This document shows positions 54,486 through 63,507 of a DNA stretch of 64,000 nucleotides, piece by piece (position 1 is the first letter of the stretch; the number at the start of each line of letters is the position of its first letter). The stretch is from Brevibacillus reuszeri (lineage in GTDB: Bacteria > Bacillota > Bacilli > Brevibacillales > Brevibacillaceae): assembly GCF_002897295.1 (NCBI RefSeq), contig NZ_BEXF01000010.1, forward strand, positions 1-64,000, read 5' to 3'. The notes under the pieces are model-generated. The model saw nothing but the letters and a program-made list of their open reading frames with translations. It searched no databases and had not been told where the DNA came from. The position numbers and the translations under genes are program-made.

Positions 54486-54526
54486 AAACGCGGCGAGGAG
54501 TATCATACTCCTTACCGCGTCTTCAA
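54486..54526 (+). terminator. Bidirectional terminator between SDR and GMC genes
   Basis: ACGCGG..AGGAGTAT and ATACTCCT..CCGCGT form a long stem with almost no loop, preceded by an A-run and followed by CTTC. The A-run makes it a better terminator for the minus-strand GMC gene (TTTTTTGC). Confidence 0.8.
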
Positions 54527-54538
54527 TCTGATTAAACA

Positions 54539-56275
54539 CTAATCTTCATCATAATCTTCTAGCTCATCATCATCTACCACGTAAGGGTTAGGATTATTTT
54601 GAATAAATCTTACAGCGTTTAATCCGATCATCTGAGCAGGCATAGAAGTGTTACCATCTGGTAAAATGGGCGAAATGGAGATATCCGCAACCTTCAAATT
54701 CTTCGTGCCAAAGACATTGAGGAATCCGTCTACGACCCCTTCTTGAATCGTCTGCGCCATTTTGCAGTGCCCTCCAAAATGAAAGAAGTTCGAATACGAT
54801 GCTCTGACAAAAGCCTCAAGCTGCAGTCGTTTTTCTGCCTCATCTGGTATAGTGAAGATATTTTCTGGAGGATATACCACCTCATGTATTCCGCTGTTAG
54901 GCGTATTTCGGGCTTCCACGATAATGTTGTACATGTTTATATATTGATCGATCAAAAATCTGAGATCATCAGGATTTTGCAACGGATTGAAAACGAGCGA
55001 TGGGAGAGCCTCTGGATCGCTATGTGCCGCCAAAATCGTACCCGTGCTTCTTGGGTTAAGGTCTAAAATCCCGAAACTCATGACATTGGTACCGCTGGCT
55101 ATATTAAAATCCCAACCATTGCTGAGTACTACCTGATTTGGGAGAAACAATGGCACAGGGGCTCCGAACAATTGAAGGCGACGCCCTTCCAGACTATCCG
55201 GGTTCTCTGCTTTCATGGCACCAAGTATAATGGGCTGGTCAGGATCAGCTGCCAATATCGGAATAAGTTGGGATGTATCTACCCTTACTCCCAGTCCAAC
55301 ATAAGCATGCGTTTGCAGGTTGTAGCCAACATTGGGGCTCTCAATCAATGTTTGTATACCTGCTTTAGCCAAATCACAGGGATTTCCAATTCCTGACCGT
55401 TGCAGAATGACTGAGGAGAAAAAGCCCGCAGAGAGGATAATCCCTTTTCGTGCATACATTCTCTGCGAAACACCGTTCCTGACAAAGTCTACCCCAATCG
55501 CAATGTGTACGCCTCGTTTTTTCTTAAATAAAATTTTGTTTACGGTCGTTTTGGCAAGAATGAGCAACTTTCTTCGCCCAACCCCAAATTCATCTGGATT
55601 GAACTGATCCCCTTGACTTACAATACTGTCATCTAAATATCCGGTAGCCGTCGATGAACGGACAAATTTGCCATTTTTCAGCTGTTGGGTATATTGAGAT
55701 TTGTAAAATGTACAATCTCTGATGCCAGTATTATAATCCTCGACAATATCGATGTCCAAAACCTTTGCGGTTGCGTTAGTCAAGGTTTGGATCAGCCCAC
55801 CAGGAGGAATAATCTGTTGCCTAACAAAAATAGGACCTTGAGTTCCTCGCTCTTCCGAGTTTTGTGTCGCACCTGTGTAGGTTTCATTTTCTATAAACAA
55901 GGAACGAATCTGATTGTAGCTCCACTGGTCACCTTTTACGAGCTCTGCCCATTCGTTGTAAAGCTCTCTACTGCCGCGAACTGCATACATGTCATTAACT
56001 TCTGAGCTGCCCCCAATCACCCGGCCATTTTGTGAAAGAAGTGGACGTCCAAGGATTTGCTCGATTTTTGATACAATGTTAAATGCAAATTTATTATCGC
56101 TGGCTAAATTAATTGCCACTTCAATGGAGCCACTGCCTAGCTCAGTCGACATATTGGTTCCTGCTTCAAGCACTAGTACCGATGTTCGTTTATCATCTGA
56201 TAATTTTTTGGCGATGACCCCTCCAGCAGTACCAGCACCAATGACGATGTAATCATAAATATTCTTCTTTGACAT
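54539..56275 (-). CDS. GMC-family FAD-dependent oxidoreductase
   Basis: A 578-residue flavoprotein of the glucose-methanol-choline family. The dinucleotide loop DYIVIGAGTAGGVIAKKL, ADP-binding VLVLEAGTN and a GMC signature 1-like GRVIGGSSEVNDMYAVRG, plus signature 2 GIILSAGFFSSVILQRSGIG, are present. The catalytic His region HFGGHCKMAQ lies near residue 515, followed by GNTSMPAQMIGLNAVRFI. The C-terminal tail is strongly acidic. Substrate unknown. The codon mix looks richer in A+T than the core genes, which hints at acquisition. Confidence 0.92.
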   Translation of the reverse strand: MSKKNIYDYIVIGAGTAGGVIAKKLSDDKRTSVLVLEAGTNMSTELGSGSIEVAINLASDNKFAFNIVSKIEQILGRPLLSQNGRVIGGSSEVNDMYAVRGSRELYNEWAELVKGDQWSYNQIRSLFIENETYTGATQNSEERGTQGPIFVRQQIIPPGGLIQTLTNATAKVLDIDIVEDYNTGIRDCTFYKSQYTQQLKNGKFVRSSTATGYLDDSIVSQGDQFNPDEFGVGRRKLLILAKTTVNKILFKKKRGVHIAIGVDFVRNGVSQRMYARKGIILSAGFFSSVILQRSGIGNPCDLAKAGIQTLIESPNVGYNLQTHAYVGLGVRVDTSQLIPILAADPDQPIILGAMKAENPDSLEGRRLQLFGAPVPLFLPNQVVLSNGWDFNIASGTNVMSFGILDLNPRSTGTILAAHSDPEALPSLVFNPLQNPDDLRFLIDQYINMYNIIVEARNTPNSGIHEVVYPPENIFTIPDEAEKRLQLEAFVRASYSNFFHFGGHCKMAQTIQEGVVDGFLNVFGTKNLKVADISISPILPDGNTSMPAQMIGLNAVRFIQNNPNPYVVDDDELEDYDED

Positions 56276-56491
56276 GCTCTCATTCCCTTTTCCCGAAATA
56301 AAAAAACATCTGACGCTTGCTCTGGGTTTGTCCCTATACTGGGCGTACTCGGCAGTTATTTATTTTCGAAGCTATCTGTCCTTTCTACCTGCAACTTTCT
56401 ATTAGTTATATGATGAGAAATCTTTTGTGGTACAGGCGTAAGGATTGAGGAATTCAACCAATTTTCAGTTCCATTTAGAAATCCACATGTA

Positions 56492-56532
56492 AAAAAGGAA
56501 AGGGACCATTCCTCCCCTTCCCTTTCCTTCTT
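56492..56532 (-). terminator. EamA gene terminator
   Basis: On the minus strand GGAAAGGGA and TCCCTTTCC flank a G-rich loop and are followed by TTTTTTACATG, about 25 bases after the EamA stop. Confidence 0.75.
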
Positions 56533-56552
56533 AGACTTCCCTTTTCATTTTT

Positions 56553-57482
56553 TCACCGGTGATGGCTTGCTTTCCCCAACATGCTTGGCTTCTTATCCAA
56601 CAACTGCTTCAAGCTATTTACGTTGATCAAAATTATTCCGCCGATAATAGTGATTCCTCCTGCCAATGACAGTATTGATAATGGCTCATGATACAAAATG
56701 ACCCCCAGAGTAAGAGCAATTAATGGCGAGATGTAGAGCCACGTTGCAGGGAAAACAGGATTCGTTTTTGCTACGAGCCAGTAGAAGATCGTATGTCCCA
56801 TCATCGATCCGACGACGATTAAATAAAACAGGGAGACGATTGCAGCTGGCGTTACCATCGATTGGACGTTCACATTCTCTGTGAACAGCGACAAAATAAG
56901 CAGCAGCGCTCCACCGTACATCATCTGGGCTGCGTTCAAAGCAATAGGCGAACTATCTTGAAAACGCTGAATGACACGACGTGAATATACAGTACCAGCA
57001 GAATAAAAAACTTGGCCAAAAAGAACAACGAGACATCCAAGCAGCCAGACTGTACTGAATGTAACGGTAAGCCCTGGCAACAGCATCAAAAGCACACCCG
57101 CAAACCCTATCAAGCAGCCGATCCAGGCTACAGCGGGAAGGCTTTGTCTAGTAATCGTGGTTTGAAGCAGCAAAATCATGAGTGGTGCTGTTGCTGATAG
57201 CACCGCTGCAATTCCTGAGCTCAAATACTGCTCCGCCCAATACAAAGTCGCAAAAACCCCGAATGTCAAAGCAAAGCCAGTTAGAAACATCTCTTTTTTA
57301 AATAGCAGTGATATGCTAGCTTTTCTTTTCCACACCATGATGGAAAATAGAATCACACCTGCAAGGAAAAACCGAACTCCCGCTGAGAAAAAAGGCGGTG
57401 CCCCAGCATCAATCCCGATCTTGATTGCCAAAAAAGTGGTCCCGAAGATTAGACACATCACGATGTAATTGAACAGTATCAT
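56553..57482 (-). CDS. EamA/DMT-family transporter
   Basis: A 309-residue drug/metabolite exporter with ten hydrophobic segments in two EamA repeats. The first repeat has GTTFLAIKIGIDAGAPPFF and the second FIYLIVVGSMMGHT-type helices; PVFPATWLYISPLIALTLG sits near helix 9. The cytosolic C-terminus is basic. RBS AAAGGAGGAG. It is divergent from a MocR-family regulator, a frequent pairing in which the regulator controls the exporter, so an amino acid or vitamin B6-related compound is a reasonable but unproven substrate. Confidence 0.9.
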   Translation of the reverse strand: MILFNYIVMCLIFGTTFLAIKIGIDAGAPPFFSAGVRFFLAGVILFSIMVWKRKASISLLFKKEMFLTGFALTFGVFATLYWAEQYLSSGIAAVLSATAPLMILLLQTTITRQSLPAVAWIGCLIGFAGVLLMLLPGLTVTFSTVWLLGCLVVLFGQVFYSAGTVYSRRVIQRFQDSSPIALNAAQMMYGGALLLILSLFTENVNVQSMVTPAAIVSLFYLIVVGSMMGHTIFYWLVAKTNPVFPATWLYISPLIALTLGVILYHEPLSILSLAGGITIIGGIILINVNSLKQLLDKKPSMLGKASHHR

Positions 57483-57521
57483 TCCTACTCCTCCTTTTGA
57501 CCATCATAAGCGGAGAGGAAT

Positions 57522-57549
57522 AGAACAGATAAAATATAACAGAACAGAT
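57522..57549. repeat. Direct repeat in the EamA/MocR divergent promoter region
   Basis: Two identical copies of AGAACAGAT (57522-57530 and 57541-57549) are spaced 19 bases centre to centre, about two helical turns, between the two divergent genes. MocR-type regulators such as GabR and PdxR bind spaced direct repeats, so this is a candidate operator. Confidence 0.55.
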
Positions 57550-57594
57550 TGTAGATGGAGTCAGCTATACTAGTGGAAAGGAGGGTGGGCGTAT

Positions 57595-59022
57595 ATGAAA
57601 AGGGAGGTTTCATCTGGCGCTTTGTCAGATAAGCTGTTCGAGCAGGTTTATGATTACGTACTCGAACGAATTCGGCGCGGAGAATGGACAGCAAACGAAA
57701 AGCTTCCCTCCGTACGAGCGTTGGCTAACGAATTGAACGTACATCGGCTCACGGTTTTTAAGGCTTATCAATTGCTCAAGCAAAATCAGCATGTGTCTGT
57801 AAAAGATAAATCTGGCTATTACGTTTTGCCAAACTGTATGCTTCAGGCGGCTTCGCCAAATGATCCTATCGTTTCGGCTTACGTGCACAAGAGCCATCTC
57901 TCCGAAATTCATCAAGTACAGGCAACCTATCAATTTTCCAAAGCCTTGCTTGACCCGAACCTACTGCCTAATCTTTATTTTTCAGAGTATATCAAAAAAG
58001 TATTTGATTTGTATCCAAAAGTGCTCGGTACTTATTCTACGACACAGGGAGACTTGGAACTGCGCGAGGCTCTTTGCCGCTATTTTACCACACGTAATCA
58101 CTTCTTTCTCTCCCCCAACGAGCTACTGATTACATCCGGCTCTCAGGAAGCGATCGATTTGGTTGCAAGAGTCCTGGTTAAAAATAGAGATGTCGTCCTA
58201 CTTGAACGACCTACTTACAGTCCAGCCATTGATGTATTCAGGCGCCAAGGCGCTACTACCATTCCTGTCGAGATTCAGCCATACGGCTATGACTTGGAGC
58301 AGGTTGAGAATATCATGCAGCAATATAAGCCGCGACTTTTTTACCTCAATCCTACCTTTCACAATCCTACGGGTTATGTTGTACCGGCTGAGCAACGGAA
58401 GAGATTGGTGGAGCTGGCTGAAAAATATCACTGTCTTTTGATCGAGGATGACCCTGGACGCGATATTTATTTTGAAGAGGAGCCTCCCCCTCCGTTTTTT
58501 TCCTATGACACGGCAGGATATGTTATTTATATCCGTAGCTTCAGCAAGTACGTAGCTCCCGGTCTGAGTATTGCTGCTGTTGCTTGTCGCCCTGCTTACA
58601 TGGATTATCTCATCAAGGCGAAATCACTGTCAGACAGTGGTGCGCCGCTGCTTAATCAAAAGATTTTCTTGCACTACTTCTTTTCCGCACGGATGCAGCA
58701 GCATTTGGCGAAGCTACGGACTGCTCTCGCCATGCGCAAAGATATTATGGAAGAAGAATTGTCTGTTACTGGCTGGGAATGGTCCAGCCCGCCTGGTGGC
58801 TTTAATTTATGGATAAAGCTGCCCGAATCGACTCCCATGAATCTTCTCCTCAAAAAGTCCATCGAGCAATCCATTACATTTGTTCCTGGCTCCATCTGTG
58901 ATCCGCTCCGAGAATTCACTTCTTGGATACGCTTGAGCTACTCGTATTTAAATGACCAACAAATGAGAGAAGGCATCAGAGGACTCATCCAGATATCAAA
59001 AGAAATAGACAGCCACCAGTAG
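57595..59022 (+). CDS. MocR-family (GntR HTH plus aminotransferase) regulator
   Basis: A 475-residue regulator. Residues 1-75 form a GntR winged helix (YDYVLERIRRGEWTANEKLP, LANELNVHRLTVFKAYQLL). A linker joins it to a fold-type I aminotransferase domain with SGSQEAIDLVARVL, PTFHNPTGYVVP, IEDDPGRDIYFE and the PLP-lysine in IRSFSKYVAPGLSIA. Such proteins sense PLP or an amino-substrate. RBS GGAAAGGAGG. Divergent from the EamA exporter and followed by a terminator. Confidence 0.93.
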   Translation: MKREVSSGALSDKLFEQVYDYVLERIRRGEWTANEKLPSVRALANELNVHRLTVFKAYQLLKQNQHVSVKDKSGYYVLPNCMLQAASPNDPIVSAYVHKSHLSEIHQVQATYQFSKALLDPNLLPNLYFSEYIKKVFDLYPKVLGTYSTTQGDLELREALCRYFTTRNHFFLSPNELLITSGSQEAIDLVARVLVKNRDVVLLERPTYSPAIDVFRRQGATTIPVEIQPYGYDLEQVENIMQQYKPRLFYLNPTFHNPTGYVVPAEQRKRLVELAEKYHCLLIEDDPGRDIYFEEEPPPPFFSYDTAGYVIYIRSFSKYVAPGLSIAAVACRPAYMDYLIKAKSLSDSGAPLLNQKIFLHYFFSARMQQHLAKLRTALAMRKDIMEEELSVTGWEWSSPPGGFNLWIKLPESTPMNLLLKKSIEQSITFVPGSICDPLREFTSWIRLSYSYLNDQQMREGIRGLIQISKEIDSHQ

Positions 59023-59037
59023 GTCCGAGACAACAGC

Positions 59038-59080
59038 AGAAACCAGTCCGAAACACTACAATTGGACTGGTTTCTTTGTT
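59038..59080 (+). terminator. MocR gene terminator
   Basis: AAACCAGTCC and GGACTGGTTT form a 10-bp stem with a 14-base loop, followed by CTTTGTTTC. It lies between convergent genes and can serve both. Confidence 0.75.
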
Positions 59081-59094
59081 TCATTTTTTCTTGA

Positions 59095-59715
59095 TTAAAC
59101 AGTTATTCCTTCAAACAGTAGCACTCTTGCTGGAGCAGCGTCTGTACCGATGAGCTTGAGAGGAGCTGCTACCATGAAATACTCCCCTTGGGGTACCTCC
59201 TGCAATCGCAATCCTTCCATAACGATTACATTTCCGGCAAACAGTTTTTTGTGCGTGGGATGACCTTCCTGACTTCGTTCAATCCCCAGTGCATCAGTCC
59301 CGATCCCGCGTACGCCCAATTGCACCAAGTAATCCGCTCCGTCTTCTGCCAAGTACACGAACGTAAAGGAAAAAGCCTCCTCAAACGAATTTTTCGTTTT
59401 AAACAAAACGAAGTCATTTTTCTGAAGCTCAAGCTGCTCCAGATCTGCCCGTGTGATTTGTTCCTCCAGATGAGTGAGGTCCAGTACCTTGCACATTCCG
59501 ACCAGTTTGTCTAGCGGAATACTCTCCATTGTTTCTCCATTCGTCACCATGTGAAGAGGGGCATCTACATGTGTACCCGTATGAACATCCAACTCGATTC
59601 TCGATTCTGTTACGTAGCCATTCGTGACCGTTTTAAAGCTCGGTTGCTTTTCCGGCTTGTTTTTGTAAACCGTCATTCCTTCAAAAATCGCCCCGGTTAC
59701 ATCGTACATTTTCAT
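59095..59715 (-). CDS. Cyclase/kynurenine formamidase-like metal hydrolase
   Basis: A 206-residue member of the cyclase (PF04199-type) family with the metal-binding motif VHTGTHVDAPLHM near residue 45 and the later GIGTDALGIERS and HKKLFAGNVIVMEGL. Family members include the tryptophan-degrading formamidase KynB, but kynA/kynU are not adjacent, so the substrate is open. Its ATG overlaps the Gfo/Idh stop by four bases (ATGA), making it the last gene of a zwf-gnd-Gfo/Idh-cyclase operon. Confidence 0.88.
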   Translation of the reverse strand: MKMYDVTGAIFEGMTVYKNKPEKQPSFKTVTNGYVTESRIELDVHTGTHVDAPLHMVTNGETMESIPLDKLVGMCKVLDLTHLEEQITRADLEQLELQKNDFVLFKTKNSFEEAFSFTFVYLAEDGADYLVQLGVRGIGTDALGIERSQEGHPTHKKLFAGNVIVMEGLRLQEVPQGEYFMVAAPLKLIGTDAAPARVLLFEGITV

Positions 59716-60710
59716 CCCTGATTCCCTCCCCGCTGGTCTGCTGGAAAAACAAGTCCAATCTGTCTTCTTGCTTCGTCCATGATCTGCATCGTAGCTCGTG
59801 AGGCAGCGTGAGAATTTGTCGCTGATTCCTTCTTACCTGCTTGGAACAGGCGAATGAATTCTCTGATTTCATAATGCATGGTTTTCGGTGTTTGCGCTCT
59901 CGTTACGTCTTCGATTCGTCCATCCCGATAACGAATTTCCACCTTTTGCGGATGATTGATTTTATCGATTACCATGGTGGCTTCTTCGCCCTGTATTTCT
60001 GCAGGAAGGTAGGAGGTCGTAATCTTGGAGTAGCTGATCACGGCATCATGCTCCGCATACTTCAGCAGGATGCTTCCTTCTCCATCTACTCCTGATTCGA
60101 GCAAAATCCCCTCGGCTTTGATTCCGGTCGGTTCGCCAAACAATACGACCAATGGATATAGACAGTAAATACCGATGTCCATCAGCGCCCCGTTAGAAAA
60201 AAGCGGGTCAAAAGCACGAAGAACCGTCCCCTCCTTGTAAGCGTCATAGCGTGATGAATACTGACAGTTGCTCGCAGCATAGCGGCGGATTTTCCCCAGC
60301 TTGTGCAGATTTTCCTGTATGGCGAAAAAATTTGGCGCAAGCGTTGATTTCACTGCCTCCATGAGTAGCACATCGTTCTTTTTGGCTGCCTGAATCATCG
60401 CTTCTACCTCGGCTATATTGGAGGCAAACGGTTTCTCGCACAGCACATGCATCCCATGATTCATGCATTGGCTGGCCTGTTCAGCGTGAAAGGAATTGGG
60501 GCTAGCAATATAGACGGCGTCAATGGCATTACTTGCTACCATTTCGTCGATGTCTGTAAAAGCATGCGGAGCGTCAAATAGCTCTGCGAATTCCTTGGCG
60601 CGGTCGATCGTGCGAGAATAAACAGCTCCCAGCGAAAAGCCTTCTACCTCCTGGCCTGCACGTATAAACTCTTCGGTGATCCAGTTTGTTCCGATGACGC
60701 CAAATCGCAT
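59712..60710 (-). CDS. Gfo/Idh/MocA-family NAD(P)-dependent oxidoreductase
   Basis: A 332-residue sugar or cyclitol dehydrogenase-like protein. The Rossmann start RFGVIGTNWITEEFI, the family motif HVLCEKPFASN with the catalytic Lys, and a C-terminal beta domain with MDIGIYCLYPLV are typical. I start at the ATG at 60710, with GGGGAG upstream; a GTG at 60719 is in frame. It lies 15 bases after gnd. Operon context suggests an oxidised-sugar substrate. Confidence 0.9.
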   Translation of the reverse strand: MRFGVIGTNWITEEFIRAGQEVEGFSLGAVYSRTIDRAKEFAELFDAPHAFTDIDEMVASNAIDAVYIASPNSFHAEQASQCMNHGMHVLCEKPFASNIAEVEAMIQAAKKNDVLLMEAVKSTLAPNFFAIQENLHKLGKIRRYAASNCQYSSRYDAYKEGTVLRAFDPLFSNGALMDIGIYCLYPLVVLFGEPTGIKAEGILLESGVDGEGSILLKYAEHDAVISYSKITTSYLPAEIQGEEATMVIDKINHPQKVEIRYRDGRIEDVTRAQTPKTMHYEIREFIRLFQAGKKESATNSHAASRATMQIMDEARRQIGLVFPADQRGGNQG

Positions 60711-60725
60711 CCTGACCACTCCCCT

Positions 60726-61628
60726 TTACGCTTTTTCATTTTTCTCGACGGCATGTCCCCCGAACTCATTGCGCAAGGCAGCAACTACTTTGCCAGTGAA
60801 CGTATCTGTCTCTAGGGAGCGGTAACGCATCAACAGCGACATCGCTATCACAGGTGTTGCTACCTGCAGGTCCAATGCGGTTTCAACCGTCCATTTACCT
60901 TCTCCTGATGAATGCATGACTCCTTTGATGCCATCGAGCGTAGCATCCTTGGAAAAAGCGCGTCCAGTCAGCTCCATCAGCCAAGAACGAATGACTGAGC
61001 CGTGATTCCATACTTGTGCTACTTTTTCATAATCGTATTCAAACTCACTTTTTTCCAACACCTCGAAGCCTTCTCCGATCGCTGCCATCATTCCGTATTC
61101 AATTCCGTTATGAACCATTTTCAGAAAGTGCCCGCTGCCAGCTTTCCCCGCATACAGATATCCATTTTCGACAGCCGTATCCCGAAAAAGCGGCTCTACC
61201 AGCTCCCATGCTTCCCTGTCTCCCCCGACCATATAGCATGCGCCGTGACGTGCCCCTTCTACGCCTCCCGAGGTTCCAGCATCCATGTAGCGAATTCCGA
61301 ACGTTTTTAACCGCTCGTACCTGCGGATAGACTCCTTGTAGTGGGAATTCCCTGCTTCAACGACAATATCGCCCTCAGATAGCAAGGGCGTGATTTCTTC
61401 GAGCACGGTATCCACCACTTCATGTGGAACCATCACCCAGACTATCCTCGGAGCTTCCAATGCTTCAATAAGACTGGGTAGACTCGCTGCTCCAATAGCT
61501 CCATCCCGCTCCAGCTGTTCAACATTGTACGTATTGACATCGAATGCAACGACCTGGTGATGATGCTCCAGCAGGTTTTGTCCGAGATTCAAGCCCATTT
61601 TGCCCAACCCGATTAAGCCGACCTTCAT
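60726..61628 (-). CDS. gnd: 6-phosphogluconate dehydrogenase, short NAD-type (GndA/YqeC)
   Basis: It decarboxylates 6-phosphogluconate to ribulose-5-phosphate. At 300 residues it belongs to the short class. KVGLIGLGKMGLNLGQNL binds the cofactor, DAGTSGGVEGARHGACYMVGG contains the substrate loop, and the catalytic Lys lies in GSGHFLKMVHNGIEYGMMA. The C-terminal helix is shorter than in the 470-residue NADP enzymes, and the family as I know it often prefers NAD. It lies 25 bases after zwf. Confidence 0.94.
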   Translation of the reverse strand: MKVGLIGLGKMGLNLGQNLLEHHHQVVAFDVNTYNVEQLERDGAIGAASLPSLIEALEAPRIVWVMVPHEVVDTVLEEITPLLSEGDIVVEAGNSHYKESIRRYERLKTFGIRYMDAGTSGGVEGARHGACYMVGGDREAWELVEPLFRDTAVENGYLYAGKAGSGHFLKMVHNGIEYGMMAAIGEGFEVLEKSEFEYDYEKVAQVWNHGSVIRSWLMELTGRAFSKDATLDGIKGVMHSSGEGKWTVETALDLQVATPVIAMSLLMRYRSLETDTFTGKVVAALRNEFGGHAVEKNEKA

Positions 61629-61653
61629 TTTTCATCGCCACCTTTTTTTCTGA

Positions 61654-63144
61654 TCATGAGAGTACGCCCAGCACTTCAGACTTACATTCCTCGTCCTGCC
61701 ACCACGAAAACCCATGCTCTTGCAATAACGCTGCGGACTCCTGTGGACCATATGAACCCGCTGGATAAGAATGCAAGGGAAGCAGATTTTGTGCAAATGC
61801 CTCCAAAATCGGCGTTACCCACTTCCACGCCAGCTTGACCTCCAGCCAATGTGCAAAATAGGTCGCGTCACCTCGCAATGCATCATGAAGCAACAGCTCA
61901 TAAGCTTCTGGGGCTCTGTCCGTATCTGCTAAAAAATCGACGGTGACTGGCTCTAGCTTGCCGTTGTGAGCTGTATTTTTCTGATTCACCTGCAAAGAGA
62001 TGCCTTCCTCTGGATCTATGCTGATAATGAGCAGATTCGGTGCCATTGCTTGCTGCCCTGGGTAGTCCAGCGAATTTTTAAACTCAATCACGATTTTCGT
62101 TACTTTTTCTTTCATCCGCTTGCCTGTACGTATATAGAAGGGAACGCCTGACCAGAGTGGGTCGTCAATCCAAACCCGCAGAGCGACAAACGTATCCGTC
62201 ATCGAAAGCGTCCCTACCCCAGGCTCGTCCCTGTACCCAACGACATTCTGCCCATGAATCTCCCCTGCGCGATACTGCCCGCGAACGACGCTCCTCAATA
62301 CTTCCTCTTTTGTCATCGGGCGTAACGCTTCCATCACTTTTCGCTTTTCCTTGCGAATTTCCTTTGCATTCATGCGATTTGGCAAATGCATGGCGATCAT
62401 CATAAGCAGCTGCAGCATGTGGTTTTGCACCATGTCTCGGAGTGCGCCGGCGTGGTCGTAATACCCGGCTCTTTCTTCTACACCGACCGTTTCGCTTGCA
62501 ATGATTTGAACGTTAGCGATATATTGGTTGCTCCAGATTGCTTGAAAAATGGGGTTTGCAAATTCGAGTGCTTCCAGATTGCGGACCATAGGCTTTCCCA
62601 AATAGTGATCGATTCGATAGATTTCTTCTTCTGTAAAGGACGCACTAAGCTTGTTATTCAAAGCCTCCGCTGATTGCAGATCATGCCCAAACGGTTTCTC
62701 GATGATCAGTCTTTTCCAGCCTGCCGTATCTCCAAGCCCGCTCGCCTTTATATTCATGGCAATTATGTCGAATAGCTCTGGAGCTACAGACAAATAAAAT
62801 AAGCGATTTTGCGGAAGACTCGCTTCCAGTTCGCGCGACACGACGAGATCATGTAATGCCTGATACGCTTCTTTTTTCGTCACGTCAACTGCTACGTAGC
62901 GGATGGCAGACAAAAATGCCTGGCTTGTACTGGGTGGAATCTCCCTACTCTGTACCACCTCGCGGATAGATTGCTCTATGCTTTGCAAAAAATCAGCATC
63001 CGCATAGCTTCTTCTGCCTACCCCCACGATCGAATAAGAGGCCGGCAGCTTATGATCGACATACAGGTTGAACAGGGCCGGGAATATTTTTCGTTTTGCC
63101 AAGTCACCTGTTGCACCAAACAGCACAATCGTCATTGCTTCCAT
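61654..63144 (-). CDS. zwf: Glucose-6-phosphate 1-dehydrogenase
   Basis: It opens the oxidative pentose phosphate pathway. The 496-residue enzyme has the Rossmann loop VLFGATGDLAKRKIFPAL, the active-site RIDHYLGKPMVRNL (RIDHYLGK signature) and IEKPFGHDL. Start ATG at 63144 with AAGGGAG upstream. It heads zwf-gnd-Gfo/Idh-cyclase; with rpe (13.2 kb) the window encodes three pentose phosphate steps. Confidence 0.96.
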   Translation of the reverse strand: MEAMTIVLFGATGDLAKRKIFPALFNLYVDHKLPASYSIVGVGRRSYADADFLQSIEQSIREVVQSREIPPSTSQAFLSAIRYVAVDVTKKEAYQALHDLVVSRELEASLPQNRLFYLSVAPELFDIIAMNIKASGLGDTAGWKRLIIEKPFGHDLQSAEALNNKLSASFTEEEIYRIDHYLGKPMVRNLEALEFANPIFQAIWSNQYIANVQIIASETVGVEERAGYYDHAGALRDMVQNHMLQLLMMIAMHLPNRMNAKEIRKEKRKVMEALRPMTKEEVLRSVVRGQYRAGEIHGQNVVGYRDEPGVGTLSMTDTFVALRVWIDDPLWSGVPFYIRTGKRMKEKVTKIVIEFKNSLDYPGQQAMAPNLLIISIDPEEGISLQVNQKNTAHNGKLEPVTVDFLADTDRAPEAYELLLHDALRGDATYFAHWLEVKLAWKWVTPILEAFAQNLLPLHSYPAGSYGPQESAALLQEHGFSWWQDEECKSEVLGVLS

Positions 63145-63337
63145 CGATGTTCTCCCTTTTCCTTCTTGGCATAGCTTTCTTCGCAGCTCGATCTATACAT
63201 CGTTATTATTAGAGAAAATAAGCCTATTATCAAGCAGGTCATTTACATGTTTTTCATACGCTCTTTGCGCATGGGACGTCTGGGGCGAATCATATACATA
63301 GATACTAATCCCATTCTTTTTTACCAAGGAGGTATCC

Positions 63338-63478
63338 ATGAAATTGAATTTGAGATTACGCCCTCCAGAACACAGCCGCTATGGTGTCAGCACGGCGACA
63401 ACTATTTCTGAAGTGATGGATTGTCTTGCTCACAAGGAATTGTTTCTGGAAAAATGGTTGTTCCGAATGCGAAGATAG
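63338..63478 (+). CDS. Small basic peptide upstream of the SDH-like gene
   Basis: A 46-residue frame beginning MKLNLRLRPPEHSRYGVSTA, with a strong ribosome site (CAAGGAGG, six bases before the ATG). It has a helical C-terminal half (EVMDCLAHKELFLEKWLF) and no signal or membrane segment. No family recognised. It lies 29 bases before the saccharopine dehydrogenase-like gene and may be translationally linked to it. Confidence 0.6.
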   Translation: MKLNLRLRPPEHSRYGVSTATTISEVMDCLAHKELFLEKWLFRMRR

Positions 63479-63507
63479 TCGATTTGCCCATCAGGGAGGA
63501 GGACTCT

